From Hellea sp. (lineage in GTDB: Bacteria; Pseudomonadota; Alphaproteobacteria; Caulobacterales; Maricaulaceae), in the NCBI GenBank assembly GCA_028224375.1, contig JAOIVW010000012.1, positions 27,340 through 91,339 of the forward strand: a stretch of 64,000 nucleotides of DNA, read 5' to 3'. The position numbers and the translations under genes are program-made. Shown piece after piece: positions 1 to 11,620 of the stretch. How positions within the stretch are numbered: the first letter of the stretch is position 1; each line of letters opens with the position of its first letter. The notes under the pieces are model-generated. The model ran no database searches and was not told the DNA's origin. It saw only the letters and a list, made by a program, of their open reading frames with translations.

Positions 1-573
1 TTCCAGATCGCGCAGAGGGACATGGCCATACATGGCGGCAGGCGTAGCATGGGTTATGCGGGCCGTGGAGAGAATGCCTACGGCTTTACCGGCACTTTGC
101 GCGCGCTGAGTCATCGTATCGGGTAGGGCGGCTGGATTGCAGACATCTGCCGAGCGGGCTTCGAGCAAGGCTGGCGGGACATTGATGGCCCCGATATTGG
201 TTTTATAGCCCGACATCATAGCTGTGGCGGTGCCGGCGCTGTCTGGGACTTGAGCATTTACATTATAGGTTTTGATGAGTGCGACATTCTCAAAGGTGTC
301 AAAGGCCAGCTCATGTTCTTCACCTTTCTTGCCTTGGGATTGTCCGTCAAAGATGCGCGCGGCGGTGATAGTCGAGATACCCATGCCGTCTCCAATAAAG
401 AGAATGACGTTTTTAGCTTGAGGCGCGGGGGACGTTTTTGCCGTCTGCCCTGATGTTTGCCCTGGCGAAGCCGTACCTGTTGTGGCGCAGGCCGTGAGCA
501 TAAAAGCCGAACCTAGGCCTAAAATAGAGCTTGAGAGCCATTTAAATGAAAAGGCGGGCGTATTGTAAGGCAT
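1..573 (-). CDS. Alkaline phosphatase family lipoprotein (5' part, cut by window start)
   Basis: The gene runs off the left edge; 191 codons are visible, from ATG at 573. A signal sequence ends in a lipobox (Leu-Thr-Ala-Cys, Cys29), so the product is probably a lipoprotein facing the periplasm. Residues 56-67 carry the ILFIGDGMG metal-binding start of the alkaline phosphatase superfamily. Residues 110-116 (PDSAGTA) contain the expected phosphorylated serine, Ser112. By family it should hydrolyse phosphate monoesters using two zinc ions and one magnesium ion. I see no clear Pho box upstream, so phosphate control is not shown. It diverges from the rRNA operon. The family call is firm; the substrate and the C-terminal half cannot be judged. 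Confidence 0.88.
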   Translation of the reverse strand, partial: MPYNTPAFSFKWLSSSILGLGSAFMLTACATTGTASPGQTSGQTAKTSPAPQAKNVILFIGDGMGISTITAARIFDGQSQGKKGEEHELAFDTFENVALIKTYNVNAQVPDSAGTATAMMSGYKTNIGAINVPPALLEARSADVCNPAALPDTMTQRAQSAGKAVGILSTARITHATPAAMYGHVPLRDLE

Positions 574-734
574 TAAGAGGGCTCCAAAATGAGGTATATT
601 CGTAAGATTGCATTATTTTAAGCGTGATGAAAATGATTTTCGAGGGCTTTGCCGTGAAGATTTTGTGACTCTATTTGCTTTTTTGAACTTTTTCTGATAG
701 AGAACTCCTTCGGAAACACACGCAGACGCTGAAA

Positions 735-752
735 AACGCTTTTAAAAGCGTT
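735..752. repeat. Perfect 18 bp palindrome
   Basis: AACGCTTTTAAAAGCGTT reads identically on both strands. It lies between the divergent phosphatase gene and the rRNA promoter, about 120 bp upstream of the -35 box. It lacks a T-run long enough for a standard terminator, so an operator or cruciform is as likely. No regulator can be named. Confidence 0.6.
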
Positions 753-765
753 AAATTACGTGGCC

Positions 766-774
766 TGTGGATAA
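766..774 (-). promoter_or_regulatory. Perfect DnaA box upstream of the rRNA promoter
   Basis: TGTGGATAA on the plus strand is the consensus DnaA box TTATCCACA on the minus strand. It lies about 100 bp upstream of the rRNA -35 element. A single 9-mer can occur by chance (about one per 130 kb of double-stranded sequence), so function is unproven. Confidence 0.35.
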
Positions 775-873
775 GTTTGGCAGCTATAAACCACGGTTTT
801 ATTGGGTTTTTGGTCTGCGAAACATCAAAATTTGATTTATGACAGTTTTTCTGCAGTTTTTGCAAAAAAGGTG

Positions 874-902
874 TTGCATGTGAAAAATCGTTTCCCTATA
901 TA
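874..902 (+). promoter_or_regulatory. Sigma70-type rRNA promoter
   Basis: TTGCAT at 874-879 and TATATA at 897-902 are separated by 17 bp, the ideal spacing for a housekeeping promoter. The site lies about 330 bp upstream of the 16S start and points into the rRNA operon. It is the best promoter match in the leader region. Confidence 0.75.
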
Positions 903-935
903 GCGCTCCTTGCTGAGGGAAACCTCGCAGGCGCC

Positions 936-963
936 AAGGCCTTTTAGGAAGGCCTTTTGTTTT
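936..963 (+). terminator. Terminator-like hairpin in the rRNA leader
   Basis: AAGGCCT at 936-942 pairs with AGGCCTT at 950-956 around a 7 nt loop, and TTGTTTT follows. It resembles an intrinsic terminator placed just after the promoter and before the boxA-like element. It may be an attenuator that antitermination must overcome, or only a leader stem. Confidence 0.45.
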
Positions 964-989
964 GGAAAAAAGTCTAACTTGGTTCCATA

Positions 990-1000
990 GCTGTTTGACA
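990..1000 (+). promoter_or_regulatory. boxA-like antitermination element
   Basis: GCTGTTTGACA followed by TTGTGAATAT resembles the boxA region found in alphaproteobacterial rRNA leaders (typically GCTCTTTGACA). By analogy, NusB/NusE loading here would keep RNA polymerase resistant to termination along the operon. The call rests on motif resemblance only. Confidence 0.5.
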
Positions 1001-1228
1001 TTGTGAATATTGGGAAGAGAGACGCAGGCGGCGTTTGACTGTGACGCAGATTTGGTAACAAACTGCAAAACATTTGAACGACTGTTTATGACGTTTCTCT
1101 TTATGAAAATAATGAAATCGCTTGATGGACCTCGGTCCTGATAGAGGTTTTCGTTATTTCTTTGAAACGCAACGAAGCAAGACATATTTATATGTCATGC
1201 CAGTTAAACGACAGTCGGATCAACTTTC

Positions 1229-2713
<1,485 letters not shown>

Positions 2714-2735
2714 AGGTTTTGAAGGTCTTCGGTCA

Positions 2736-2755
2736 GTTGATTGCTTGCAATCAAC
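2736..2755 (+). repeat. Perfect hairpin just after 16S
   Basis: GTTGATTGC and GCAATCAAC form a 9 bp stem with a 2 nt loop, 28 nt past the 16S 3' end. It probably folds in the precursor RNA; a processing role is inferred from position only. Confidence 0.5.
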
Positions 2756-2923
2756 ATTATTGACCACGCACTTTTTTAATCTTTTAGAAAATATTAGGTC
2801 CATACGCCTCTCCGGTGTTATGGATCACATAACGGCCAAGCGCCGTCTTCGTTTCTCTTCCCTTTTAGTTTATAGCCGCCGCGTCATACGGACTGCGATG
2901 AGGTTATAAACGTGTTGATATGG

Positions 2924-3000
2924 AGGCCGGTAGCTCAGCTGGTTAGAGCGCGCCCCTGATAAGGGCGAGGTCGGAAGTTCAAGTCTTCTTCGGCCTACCA
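2924..3000 (+). tRNA. tRNA-Ile (GAT)
   Basis: A 77 nt cloverleaf with encoded CCA. The acceptor stem AGGCCGG pairs with TCGGCCT, and the anticodon loop CTGATAA holds GAT. It sits in the 16S-23S spacer, the usual place for tRNA-Ile, and is co-transcribed with the rRNAs. Confidence 0.97.
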
Positions 3001-3002
3001 AA

Positions 3003-3158
3003 GCTTTTCGCTTGCGAAAAGCGGAAGTCGCGGCAACGATATTTGCGTAGCAAATTCGTGTGCGACCAACCTGATAGCTGCAAAATGTTCCCGCGAATTT
3101 GCTAAAGCAAATATCGCTACAAACATTTCGCCTTCCCGCGTTTTTCGCTTTGCGAAAC
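3003..3158 (+). repeat. Cluster of palindromic elements between the spacer tRNAs
   Basis: The spacer between tRNA-Ile and tRNA-Ala is filled with inverted repeats. 3003-3022 is a perfect 9 bp stem (GCTTTTCGC/GCGAAAAGC). Around 3038-3059 and 3094-3116 are two self-complementary segments (ATATTTGC..GCAAAT cores) that are also inverted copies of each other. 3143-3158 contains TTTCGC/GCGAAA. They may be small mobile palindromes or processing stems. Confidence 0.6.
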
Positions 3159-3167
3159 AACGCTAGA

Positions 3168-3243
3168 GGGGCTTTAGCTCAGTTGGTAGAGCATCTGCTT
3201 TGCAAGCAGAGGGTCAGCGGTTCGAATCCGCTAAGCTCCACCA
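3168..3243 (+). tRNA. tRNA-Ala (TGC)
   Basis: A 76 nt cloverleaf with encoded CCA. The acceptor stem GGGGCTT pairs with AAGCTCC, including the G3-U70 wobble that identifies alanine tRNA. The anticodon loop TTTGCAA carries TGC. It is the second spacer tRNA of the operon. Confidence 0.97.
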
Positions 3244-3548
3244 TTTTCAACACCAATTACAAGTTTCTTTCGATAACTCGTTGTCGATTGGATATTTGAA
3301 ATCGTATATGGAGGGTTCATCCGACCCAGTTCGTCACGCATTCGACATCGAATGCATATAAATGTGATGACTAATTTTTCTTAAGGATGGACTTTAATAG
3401 TAAAGATATCGTCTGGCTGTTTATGTTGTCAGTAATATTACGCCTCTTCGGAGCGTGTTATTCACTGCGCATGAACGCCAAACAATGAAATTGAGGTTAA
3501 TCCTATCTTCTTTCTGGTCGGTAGGATTGACCATCTCAAGAATCTGAA
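3244..3548 (+). other. Pre-23S spacer
   Basis: No gene is seen here. The region holds the left arm of the 23S processing stem (3393-3416) and is otherwise leader RNA of the rRNA operon. Confidence 0.7.
3393..3416 (+). repeat. Left arm of the pre-23S processing stem
   Basis: These 24 nt are the exact reverse complement of 6425-6448, on the other side of the 23S gene. The pair would form a long stem looping out 23S, the standard substrate for RNase III. The perfect complementarity over 24 bp is seen directly; the RNase III role is known for this kind of stem. Confidence 0.85.
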
Positions 3549-6338
<2,790 letters not shown>

Positions 6339-6424
6339 TTTCAGGTCTTGAAGATAATCAATCTCATACGGTGTTCGTGCGCAGCGATTAATTCGCTGTG
6401 ACGACAAAATTAAACATAAATATT

Positions 6425-6448
6425 CCAGACGATATCTTTACTATTAAA
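6425..6448 (+). repeat. Right arm of the pre-23S processing stem
   Basis: Exact reverse complement of 3393-3416; together they enclose the 23S gene in the precursor RNA. Confidence 0.85.
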
Positions 6449-6489
6449 GCAATTTGCAGAGACGCAGATTGACCCTTATTGCTTGCATT

Positions 6490-6607
6490 AACCGGGTGGT
6501 TATTGCGAGTGGTCCCCACCCGATCCCATTCCGAACTCGGTCGTTAAGCCACTCAGCGCCGATGGTACTTTGTCTTAAGGCACGGGAGAGTAGGTCACCG
6601 CCCGGTT
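6490..6607 (+). rRNA. rrf: 5S ribosomal RNA
   Basis: About 118 nt. It contains the conserved CCCGATCCCATTCCGAACTC segment, and its terminal helix pairs ACCGGG with CCCGGT. It closes the operon, and an additional ATTGCTTG/CAAGCAAT stem flanks it. No tRNA-fMet follows directly; the initiator tRNA is 2.8 kb downstream. Confidence 0.96.
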
Positions 6608-6645
6608 TATCCAAGCAATAAAATTTCCCTCCATAAAAACAAAAT

Positions 6646-6681
6646 AAAGCCCCGTTCAGAGCAATCTGGCGGGGCTTTTTT
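6646..6681 (+). terminator. Intrinsic terminator of the rRNA operon
   Basis: AAAGCCCCG and CGGGGCTTT form a 9 bp stem followed by a T-run ending at 6681. It is about 40 nt past the 5S gene. Confidence 0.9.
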
Positions 6682-6729
6682 GTGTTTTAAGCTCTATATT
6701 AATAGCTTCCAATGCGTTAAACGTGATGC

Positions 6730-7497
6730 GTGCGTTTAGTTTTTATAACATTATTGACAGTATTGATTCTGCCTTTATTGCTCGCAGTAACAGCACATGC
6801 ACAATCCATCTGGCTTACAAATCATCTCGCTGAAAATTACAAAGGTTTTGAAGATAGCGTTAGACTTCAACTTCGTGACTTTGAGATTGTTAAAGAGCCA
6901 AGGCAATTTGCAGAGCGTTTCAATGATAACGAATCCGTTGAGATCAAGAGTGATCCAATAGGAGCTATTGCGACGTTGCACGATATATCAACTGGAGAAG
7001 CGTTAGAGACTTGTAAAACACCATGTGACTTACATATCAACCGAGTTGAGGAGTATATCCTTGTTTTATACAAGTTTGCGCATGAACCCGTGATTTTTCC
7101 TATTGGTTTTGGTGATGAGATAGGCACCGTCTGGCTAGGCGCTAACTACCAAGAGATCGAACAAAAACATCTTTCTTGCTATTTAGAGTTTCTCGGCAGA
7201 GATAAAAAGGACACCGATGCGGAAGTTTGCTTGAGAACGCCGCCGATTATGCCTTCCGATGCACAAAAAAGCGGTCATTGTAACGTCGAATTTGATGTTT
7301 CAGTTGAGGGGCGTCCTATCAATATAAAGACCACGTATTGCACGGAAGAACTTTTTTCCAGACCAAGCATTCAGAGTGTAGGTTGGTGGTTTTATTATCC
7401 AAAAGTTGAACGCGGCATGGCTGTTGAACGAAGTGGTGTAACTAATAAAATAACTTTTAAGCTAGCAGATGAATCTGGCCAAATCATTCCCGAATAG
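6730..7497 (+). CDS. Secreted protein with a TonB C-terminal-like domain
   Basis: 255 codons from a GTG start; no strong ribosome site is visible. Residues 1-24 form a signal peptide ending AHA. The middle (about 70-105) looks like a short PEGA-type beta domain with a TCKTPCDL motif. The C-terminal 90 residues follow the TonB_C pattern: PIMPS, then GHCNVEFDVSVEGRP, an SVGWWFYYPKVERG segment and a final ITFKL strand. TonB_C domains in periplasmic proteins bind receptors or partners. Here there is no N-terminal membrane anchor or proline spacer as in a true TonB, so energy transduction is unlikely. The gene is monocistronic and somewhat AT-rich. The fold assignment is an inference from pattern. 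Confidence 0.55.
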   Translation: MRLVFITLLTVLILPLLLAVTAHAQSIWLTNHLAENYKGFEDSVRLQLRDFEIVKEPRQFAERFNDNESVEIKSDPIGAIATLHDISTGEALETCKTPCDLHINRVEEYILVLYKFAHEPVIFPIGFGDEIGTVWLGANYQEIEQKHLSCYLEFLGRDKKDTDAEVCLRTPPIMPSDAQKSGHCNVEFDVSVEGRPINIKTTYCTEELFSRPSIQSVGWWFYYPKVERGMAVERSGVTNKITFKLADESGQIIPE

Positions 7498-7658
7498 GTC
7501 GGCACATAGGTCGAATAACAAATTTAAGAAAACCATAAATGTTATAGTCTGCCCGAAGACGTGAAGACGTGCGGTTAAATTGTGTATTTTAATATGTCGA
7601 AGCCATCAAACGTTATTCGGTTTTGTCGTAGCTCTACTCAAATCCAAAAGGCACAGAT
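7498..7658. other. Intergenic, nothing recognised
   Basis: AT-rich spacer containing a short direct repeat (GAAGACGT twice near 7555-7570). No terminator or promoter stands out. Confidence 0.4.
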
Positions 7659-7769
7659 ATGACTCACCAAATTAATGTGAATGTTTACGACAGATCAGGT
7701 CAGAAAATTCCTGTCCACGCATCCTTTGGTGGAAAAAATGGTAATAAACCTTATATCATCTATGAATAA
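7659..7769 (+). CDS. Possible 36-residue small protein
   Basis: ATG at 7659 opens 36 codons ending TAA at 7767-7769, with a weak AAGG about 8 nt upstream. The peptide begins MTHQINVNVYDRSGQK and contains a glycine/asparagine-rich stretch, SFGGKNGNK. There is no signal peptide or membrane segment. It ends 26 nt before slyD and could be a leader of that operon. I do not recognise it; length alone makes it uncertain. Confidence 0.35.
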   Translation: MTHQINVNVYDRSGQKIPVHASFGGKNGNKPYIIYE

Positions 7770-7795
7770 TGCAGAGCTAAGCAGAGGACGCCATT

Positions 7796-8266
7796 ATGAC
7801 TGATGTCATCGGATTTCATTATACACTCAAAAGTGATGCGGGGGAGGTGCTTGATAGCTCTTCTGGCGGACACCCCATGTTATATTTAGCAGGGAGTGGC
7901 CAGATATTGCCGGCCCTTGATAAAGAGATGAGCGAGATGAAGGTTGGCGATACGAAGTCCGTAACTCTTTCGCCTAAGGAGGCGTATGGCGTCATTAAGC
8001 CCGAACTTAAAATGAATGTGAAGCTCGGCCAGTTCCCACCCGGAACCGAGGTTAAGCCTGGCTTACAGTTTAGAATTAACAGCGATCCGCGCTCTCCGAT
8101 GTTCCGCGTCATAAATGTGCTTGGCGAGGAAGTGTTTATCGATGGCAACCATGAGCTTGCAGGTGAAACGCTACATTTTGATATTGAAGTAACAGAAAAG
8201 CGCAAAGCCACTAAAGACGAAATTGCGCATGGTCATGCTCATGGCGCGGGAGGGCATCATCACTAA
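7796..8266 (+). CDS. slyD: FKBP-type peptidyl-prolyl isomerase, SlyD-like
   Basis: 156 residues. The FKBP core opens with IGFHYTLKSDAGEVLDSS and continues through an insert-in-flap domain with the PKEAYG turn, as in SlyD. The tail is rich in histidine (HGHAHGAGGHHH), the nickel-binding feature of SlyD proteins. It should catalyse proline cis/trans isomerisation, act as a chaperone and bind nickel in the cytoplasm. GAGGA precedes the ATG. The deaminase gene starts 16 nt after the stop, so the two are probably co-transcribed. The SlyD call is strong; the nickel role is by family. Confidence 0.9.
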   Translation: MTDVIGFHYTLKSDAGEVLDSSSGGHPMLYLAGSGQILPALDKEMSEMKVGDTKSVTLSPKEAYGVIKPELKMNVKLGQFPPGTEVKPGLQFRINSDPRSPMFRVINVLGEEVFIDGNHELAGETLHFDIEVTEKRKATKDEIAHGHAHGAGGHHH

Positions 8267-8281
8267 TTGCCTATATCATCC

Positions 8282-9295
8282 ATGACCGATTTACAGACCT
8301 TCATCAAATCTCTCCCAAAAGCGGAGCTCCATCTTCACATCGAAGGCAGTCTTGAGCCTGAAATGATGTTTGCATTGGCGCGGCGCAATAATGTGACTTT
8401 GCCTTATGCTTCGGTGGAAGACATTCGCGCGGCTTATGACTTTAATAATCTGCAGGAATTTCTCGACCTTTATTATGCGGGCATGTCTGTTCTGCAAGTG
8501 CGGCAGGATTTTTACGATTTGACTTATGCTTATTTAAAACGCGTAGATGAGGATAATTGCCGTCATGTTGAAATATTCTTTGACCCTCAAGGTCATACTG
8601 AAAGAGGCATTGCATTTGCGGATGTAATTGAGGGTATCTTAGGCGCGTTAGCGCAAGGGCAGGCCGATTTCGGGATATCTTCGCATCTTATCTTATCCTT
8701 CCTGCGCCATCTGTCCGAAGAGGCGGCTTTTGACACATTGGCTGAGGCCGAACCTTATTATCACCGCCTGTTAGGGGTAGGGCTCGACTCATCTGAATTG
8801 GGGCATCCTCCCTCGAAATTTGAACGCGTTTTTGAAAAGGCCGTATCGCTTGGCCTTAAGTCATTCGCCCACGCTGGAGAGGAGGGCCCTCCCAGCTATG
8901 TCCATGAGGCTTTGGATGTGCTGAAGGTTGATCGTATTGATCACGGCAACCGCTCTCTCGAAGATGAGGCTTTGGTGCAACGTTTGGCAGATGAAGGCAT
9001 GGTATTGACAGTCTGCCCATTATCAAATCTCAAATTGTGTGTTGTCGATGATTTGAAAAATCACCCGTTAAAGAAAATGTTGGACCTTGGATTGACCGCA
9101 ACAGTCAATTCAGACGACCCGTCCTATTTTGGCGGTTACTTGAACGATAATTATATCCGAACAGCGGAGGCTTTAGACCTGTCGAAAGAGGACATTGTGA
9201 CATTGGTTCGTAATGGATTTAAAGGCGCTTATATGAATGGTGCTCGGCGGGAAAAACTCTTGAAAGAGCTCTCAGATATTTCAGCTGAATTTTGA
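8282..9295 (+). CDS. Adenosine deaminase family protein, probably adenine deaminase (AAH1 type)
   Basis: 337 residues from ATG 8282; a TTG at 8267 is in frame but less likely. Zinc ligands appear in order: HLHIEGS near the N-terminus, the FAHAGEEGPP block, DRIDHG, and SDDPSYFGG at the end, all as in metal-dependent purine deaminases. The blocks SFLRHLSEE, GLDSSE.GHPPSKF and AYDFNNLQEFLDLYY match the bacterial subgroup shown elsewhere to deaminate adenine to hypoxanthine rather than adenosine. Adenine is therefore the more likely substrate, acting in purine salvage. There is little ribosome site before the ATG; translational coupling to slyD is possible. Confidence 0.85.
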   Translation: MTDLQTFIKSLPKAELHLHIEGSLEPEMMFALARRNNVTLPYASVEDIRAAYDFNNLQEFLDLYYAGMSVLQVRQDFYDLTYAYLKRVDEDNCRHVEIFFDPQGHTERGIAFADVIEGILGALAQGQADFGISSHLILSFLRHLSEEAAFDTLAEAEPYYHRLLGVGLDSSELGHPPSKFERVFEKAVSLGLKSFAHAGEEGPPSYVHEALDVLKVDRIDHGNRSLEDEALVQRLADEGMVLTVCPLSNLKLCVVDDLKNHPLKKMLDLGLTATVNSDDPSYFGGYLNDNYIRTAEALDLSKEDIVTLVRNGFKGAYMNGARREKLLKELSDISAEF

Positions 9296-9385
9296 CGTCT
9301 ATTCCCTTAATAAATAATGCAAAGAAAGTATGAGATTAGCGCAGTTACGGCTTGATATCTGCGCGCTCGGGCCATATATCACGCG

Positions 9386-9462
<77 letters not shown>

Positions 9463-9474
9463 GTTTATAAAAAC

Positions 9475-9499
9475 AGCCCGCTTTTAGCGGGCTTTTTTT
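9475..9499 (+). terminator. Intrinsic terminator after tRNA-fMet
   Basis: AGCCCGC and GCGGGCT form a 7 bp stem with a 5 nt loop, followed by seven T residues. It starts 13 nt past the tRNA. Confidence 0.92.
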
Positions 9500-9518
9500 A
9501 TAAACAACGTGCATAAAA

Positions 9519-9546
9519 AACGCGCAGCCTTAGCGCGTTCTTTTTC
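9519..9546 (+). terminator. Second terminator-like hairpin
   Basis: AACGCGC pairs with GCGCGTT around a 7 nt loop; CTTTTTCT follows. It is probably a backup terminator for the tRNA-fMet transcript. Confidence 0.7.
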
Positions 9547-9766
9547 TGCACCCTTAATCTTAGTGTCAGGCTCATAAACCTCTCGGTCGTTCCGCTCTCA
9601 GCGTTTGTAAACAATCACCTACAGCCTCTGAGCTCACAAAGCTGTACCCATGACTTTTCTCTCACACAAATGTGTGGGTTTGAAAGATGAACGTGAATCC
9701 CCTCACACCTTCTTTTATGAGACGTAGGCTTACCCCAAATTTTTGCTTAACCCTTGGAGACACCCT
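9547..9766. other. Intergenic with a degenerate tRNA-fMet fragment
   Basis: GTCAGGCTCATAA at 9565-9577 repeats the anticodon arm of the tRNA-fMet gene (9412-9424), and the following bases continue to resemble it loosely as far as GGTCG. 9662-9675 is a small CACAC/GTGTG hairpin. No gene is seen. Confidence 0.45.
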
Positions 9767-10195
9767 ATGAAACATCTTGCCCTTATGACAATCGCCGCCG
9801 CTAGCCTTAGCTTTATGGCAGCCCCAGCCTATGCCCAGTCCTCTTATGGCGGAAATAGTGGAAATAGCTATGGAAATAGCGTCAATGACCTTGAGAGAAC
9901 TCAGCGTAGAGCTGAACGAAAAGCTGCGAAAGAATTGAAGAAGAAACAAAAAGCCGAAAAAAAGAGAGCTGAAGCTGAAGCGCGATTGGCTGCTCAGGAA
10001 GTGTCTATGAAAGATAAGTCTTCAGCATCAGATGAAAAAATGATGAAAGACGCGTCTTCCGCACATGGCGATAAGATGATAAAAAAAGACGCCATGATGA
10101 AAAAAGAAGGCGTTATTGGCACATCTGCAGCATTGCCGACTAATTGCCCTACTGGTACAACACCACAAAGCAATGGCACATGCATGCTGAACTAA
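9767..10195 (+). CDS. Small secreted Lys/Met-rich protein, unknown function
   Basis: 142 residues from ATG 9767, chosen because TTGGAG sits just upstream and the signal peptide then starts correctly; a TTG at 9743 is in frame. Residues 1-24 are a signal peptide ending AYAQ. A Gly/Ser/Asn-rich stretch follows, then a charged helix (about 40-75) of Lys, Glu and Arg, then repeats built on MMKD/MIKKDAMMKK. The tail has two cysteines (NCPTGT...GTCMLN). It resembles small exported proteins with Met-Lys repeats in this group, but no activity can be assigned. Confidence 0.7.
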   Translation: MKHLALMTIAAASLSFMAAPAYAQSSYGGNSGNSYGNSVNDLERTQRRAERKAAKELKKKQKAEKKRAEAEARLAAQEVSMKDKSSASDEKMMKDASSAHGDKMIKKDAMMKKEGVIGTSAALPTNCPTGTTPQSNGTCMLN

Positions 10196-10222
10196 GCTAA
10201 GAGGAATTTCGCTAAATTTGAT

Positions 10223-11620
10223 ATGACTCGCGTAATTCCAAAAATATACGCCTCTGCCATTATACTGGCAGGGGCGCTTTTTATGTTGAGGTGGCTAACG
10301 CCCGCCTTCGGCTCTGGCAGCGTCACAGCAGACCATCCTGTTATAAGCCTTGCGATTGCCATGACGATTGCGGCTATAGCTTGGTTTGTCCTTTTGCCTC
10401 TTATGCGGACATTAAAAACACCTCCGCGCCATTTACTTCCCTTCATGCTTTTACTGGGTCTTGTTTTAAGGGGTGTGTTTTTCGGCTCGGACGCTGTTTA
10501 TGAAAATGATTATAAGCGTTACCTCTGGGACGGAGCGGTTGTCGCCGTGGGAAGTGACCCTTATCACTATAGCCCGACAGACGTTTTTGACGCCAGTCAT
10601 GTCGGCGTAAGCTCAACGCCAGATTTAGCAAAACTCGCGGTATTATCTAATCAAGCCGATTATATTACAGGAGAAATAAATAGTCCTGATTTAACGACGA
10701 TATATCCGCCTGCGGCGCAGGGCGTCTTCGCATTGGCTTATTTAATTGCGCCGTTCAAGACATGGGGCTTGGCTGCCGTATTTTTGGGGTTTGAGCTTTT
10801 AGGGTTGATAGCCTTATTGGCTGGATTACGTGCGCGCGGGCAACCTTTGATATGGAGCGCGCTTTATTGGCTAAACCCCGTTATCATTTTTACAACATAT
10901 AATATGTTGCACATGGATGTTCTGTTGGTCGCGCCGCTATTGGCGGCTTTATTATGGGCCGGAAAACGCCCCATAATTGGGGCTATCATGCTCAGCTTGG
11001 CGGCGGCCGTTAAAATATGGCCGTTGCTTTTGGCCCCCGTCTTGTTTCGAGAATGGCGTCACAGACCTATCATTTATATATCCGTCGCCGTGTTGGTGGC
11101 GGTTCTCACAGCTCTCAGCCTTCTCCCCATGTTGCTGACGCTAAAAGATAATGCCGGGCTTGTGGCCTATAGCGCCACCTGGGAGAATAGTAGCTTCCTC
11201 TTCAGGGTTGTTGAGGGGGGCTTGGGCTTATTCACCGAATACTCTGATAAAATTACCAGAATTTTTGTCGCCCTGAGCTTAACCTCAATGAGCCTGTGGT
11301 TGGGCTTTAGGTCGCCTCGGTCAAGTGAGCTTATGCCCGTGCACCTTCTGCTATTGGCGGCGGCTTTAGTGTTTTTATCACCTACGGGCTATCCTTGGTA
11401 TTTCATATGGTTTTTGATGTTCCTGCCTTTCGCGGTTCATCATTGGTCGGCGCGCGGCTTGGCCTTGCTGACGGTTGGGGCTACATTTTATTTTGTACGG
11501 TTTAAACTTGGCGAATTTGAGCATCACACTTTTTACAGGCGTGTTCTTGTCCCGCTTGAATTTGGCGTGCCTTTGCTCGTCTTATTATGGGATGGCCTGA
11601 AAGCGAGACGTCATGCCTGA
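10223..11620 (+). CDS. Polytopic membrane glycosyltransferase (GT-C/GT87-like)
   Basis: 465 residues with roughly 11-12 hydrophobic segments. An acidic loop after the first segments carries YENDYKRYLWDGAV, followed by SDPYHYSP and TIYPPAAQG. These patterns match polyprenyl-phosphate-sugar-dependent GT-C mannosyltransferases, in which the acidic loop is catalytic. It would transfer a sugar from a lipid carrier on the outer face of the inner membrane. The next gene, a GT2 enzyme overlapping by 8 nt, could make that lipid-linked donor. The acceptor is unknown. Confidence 0.7.
   Translation: MTRVIPKIYASAIILAGALFMLRWLTPAFGSGSVTADHPVISLAIAMTIAAIAWFVLLPLMRTLKTPPRHLLPFMLLLGLVLRGVFFGSDAVYENDYKRYLWDGAVVAVGSDPYHYSPTDVFDASHVGVSSTPDLAKLAVLSNQADYITGEINSPDLTTIYPPAAQGVFALAYLIAPFKTWGLAAVFLGFELLGLIALLAGLRARGQPLIWSALYWLNPVIIFTTYNMLHMDVLLVAPLLAALLWAGKRPIIGAIMLSLAAAVKIWPLLLAPVLFREWRHRPIIYISVAVLVAVLTALSLLPMLLTLKDNAGLVAYSATWENSSFLFRVVEGGLGLFTEYSDKITRIFVALSLTSMSLWLGFRSPRSSELMPVHLLLLAAALVFLSPTGYPWYFIWFLMFLPFAVHHWSARGLALLTVGATFYFVRFKLGEFEHHTFYRRVLVPLEFGVPLLVLLWDGLKARRHA

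Noticed and set aside
250..453. Plus-strand 67-codon frame
   Set aside because: It is antisense to the alkaline phosphatase coding sequence.
2870..3299. Open frames across the spacer tRNAs
   Set aside because: They translate tRNA sequence and have no ribosome site.
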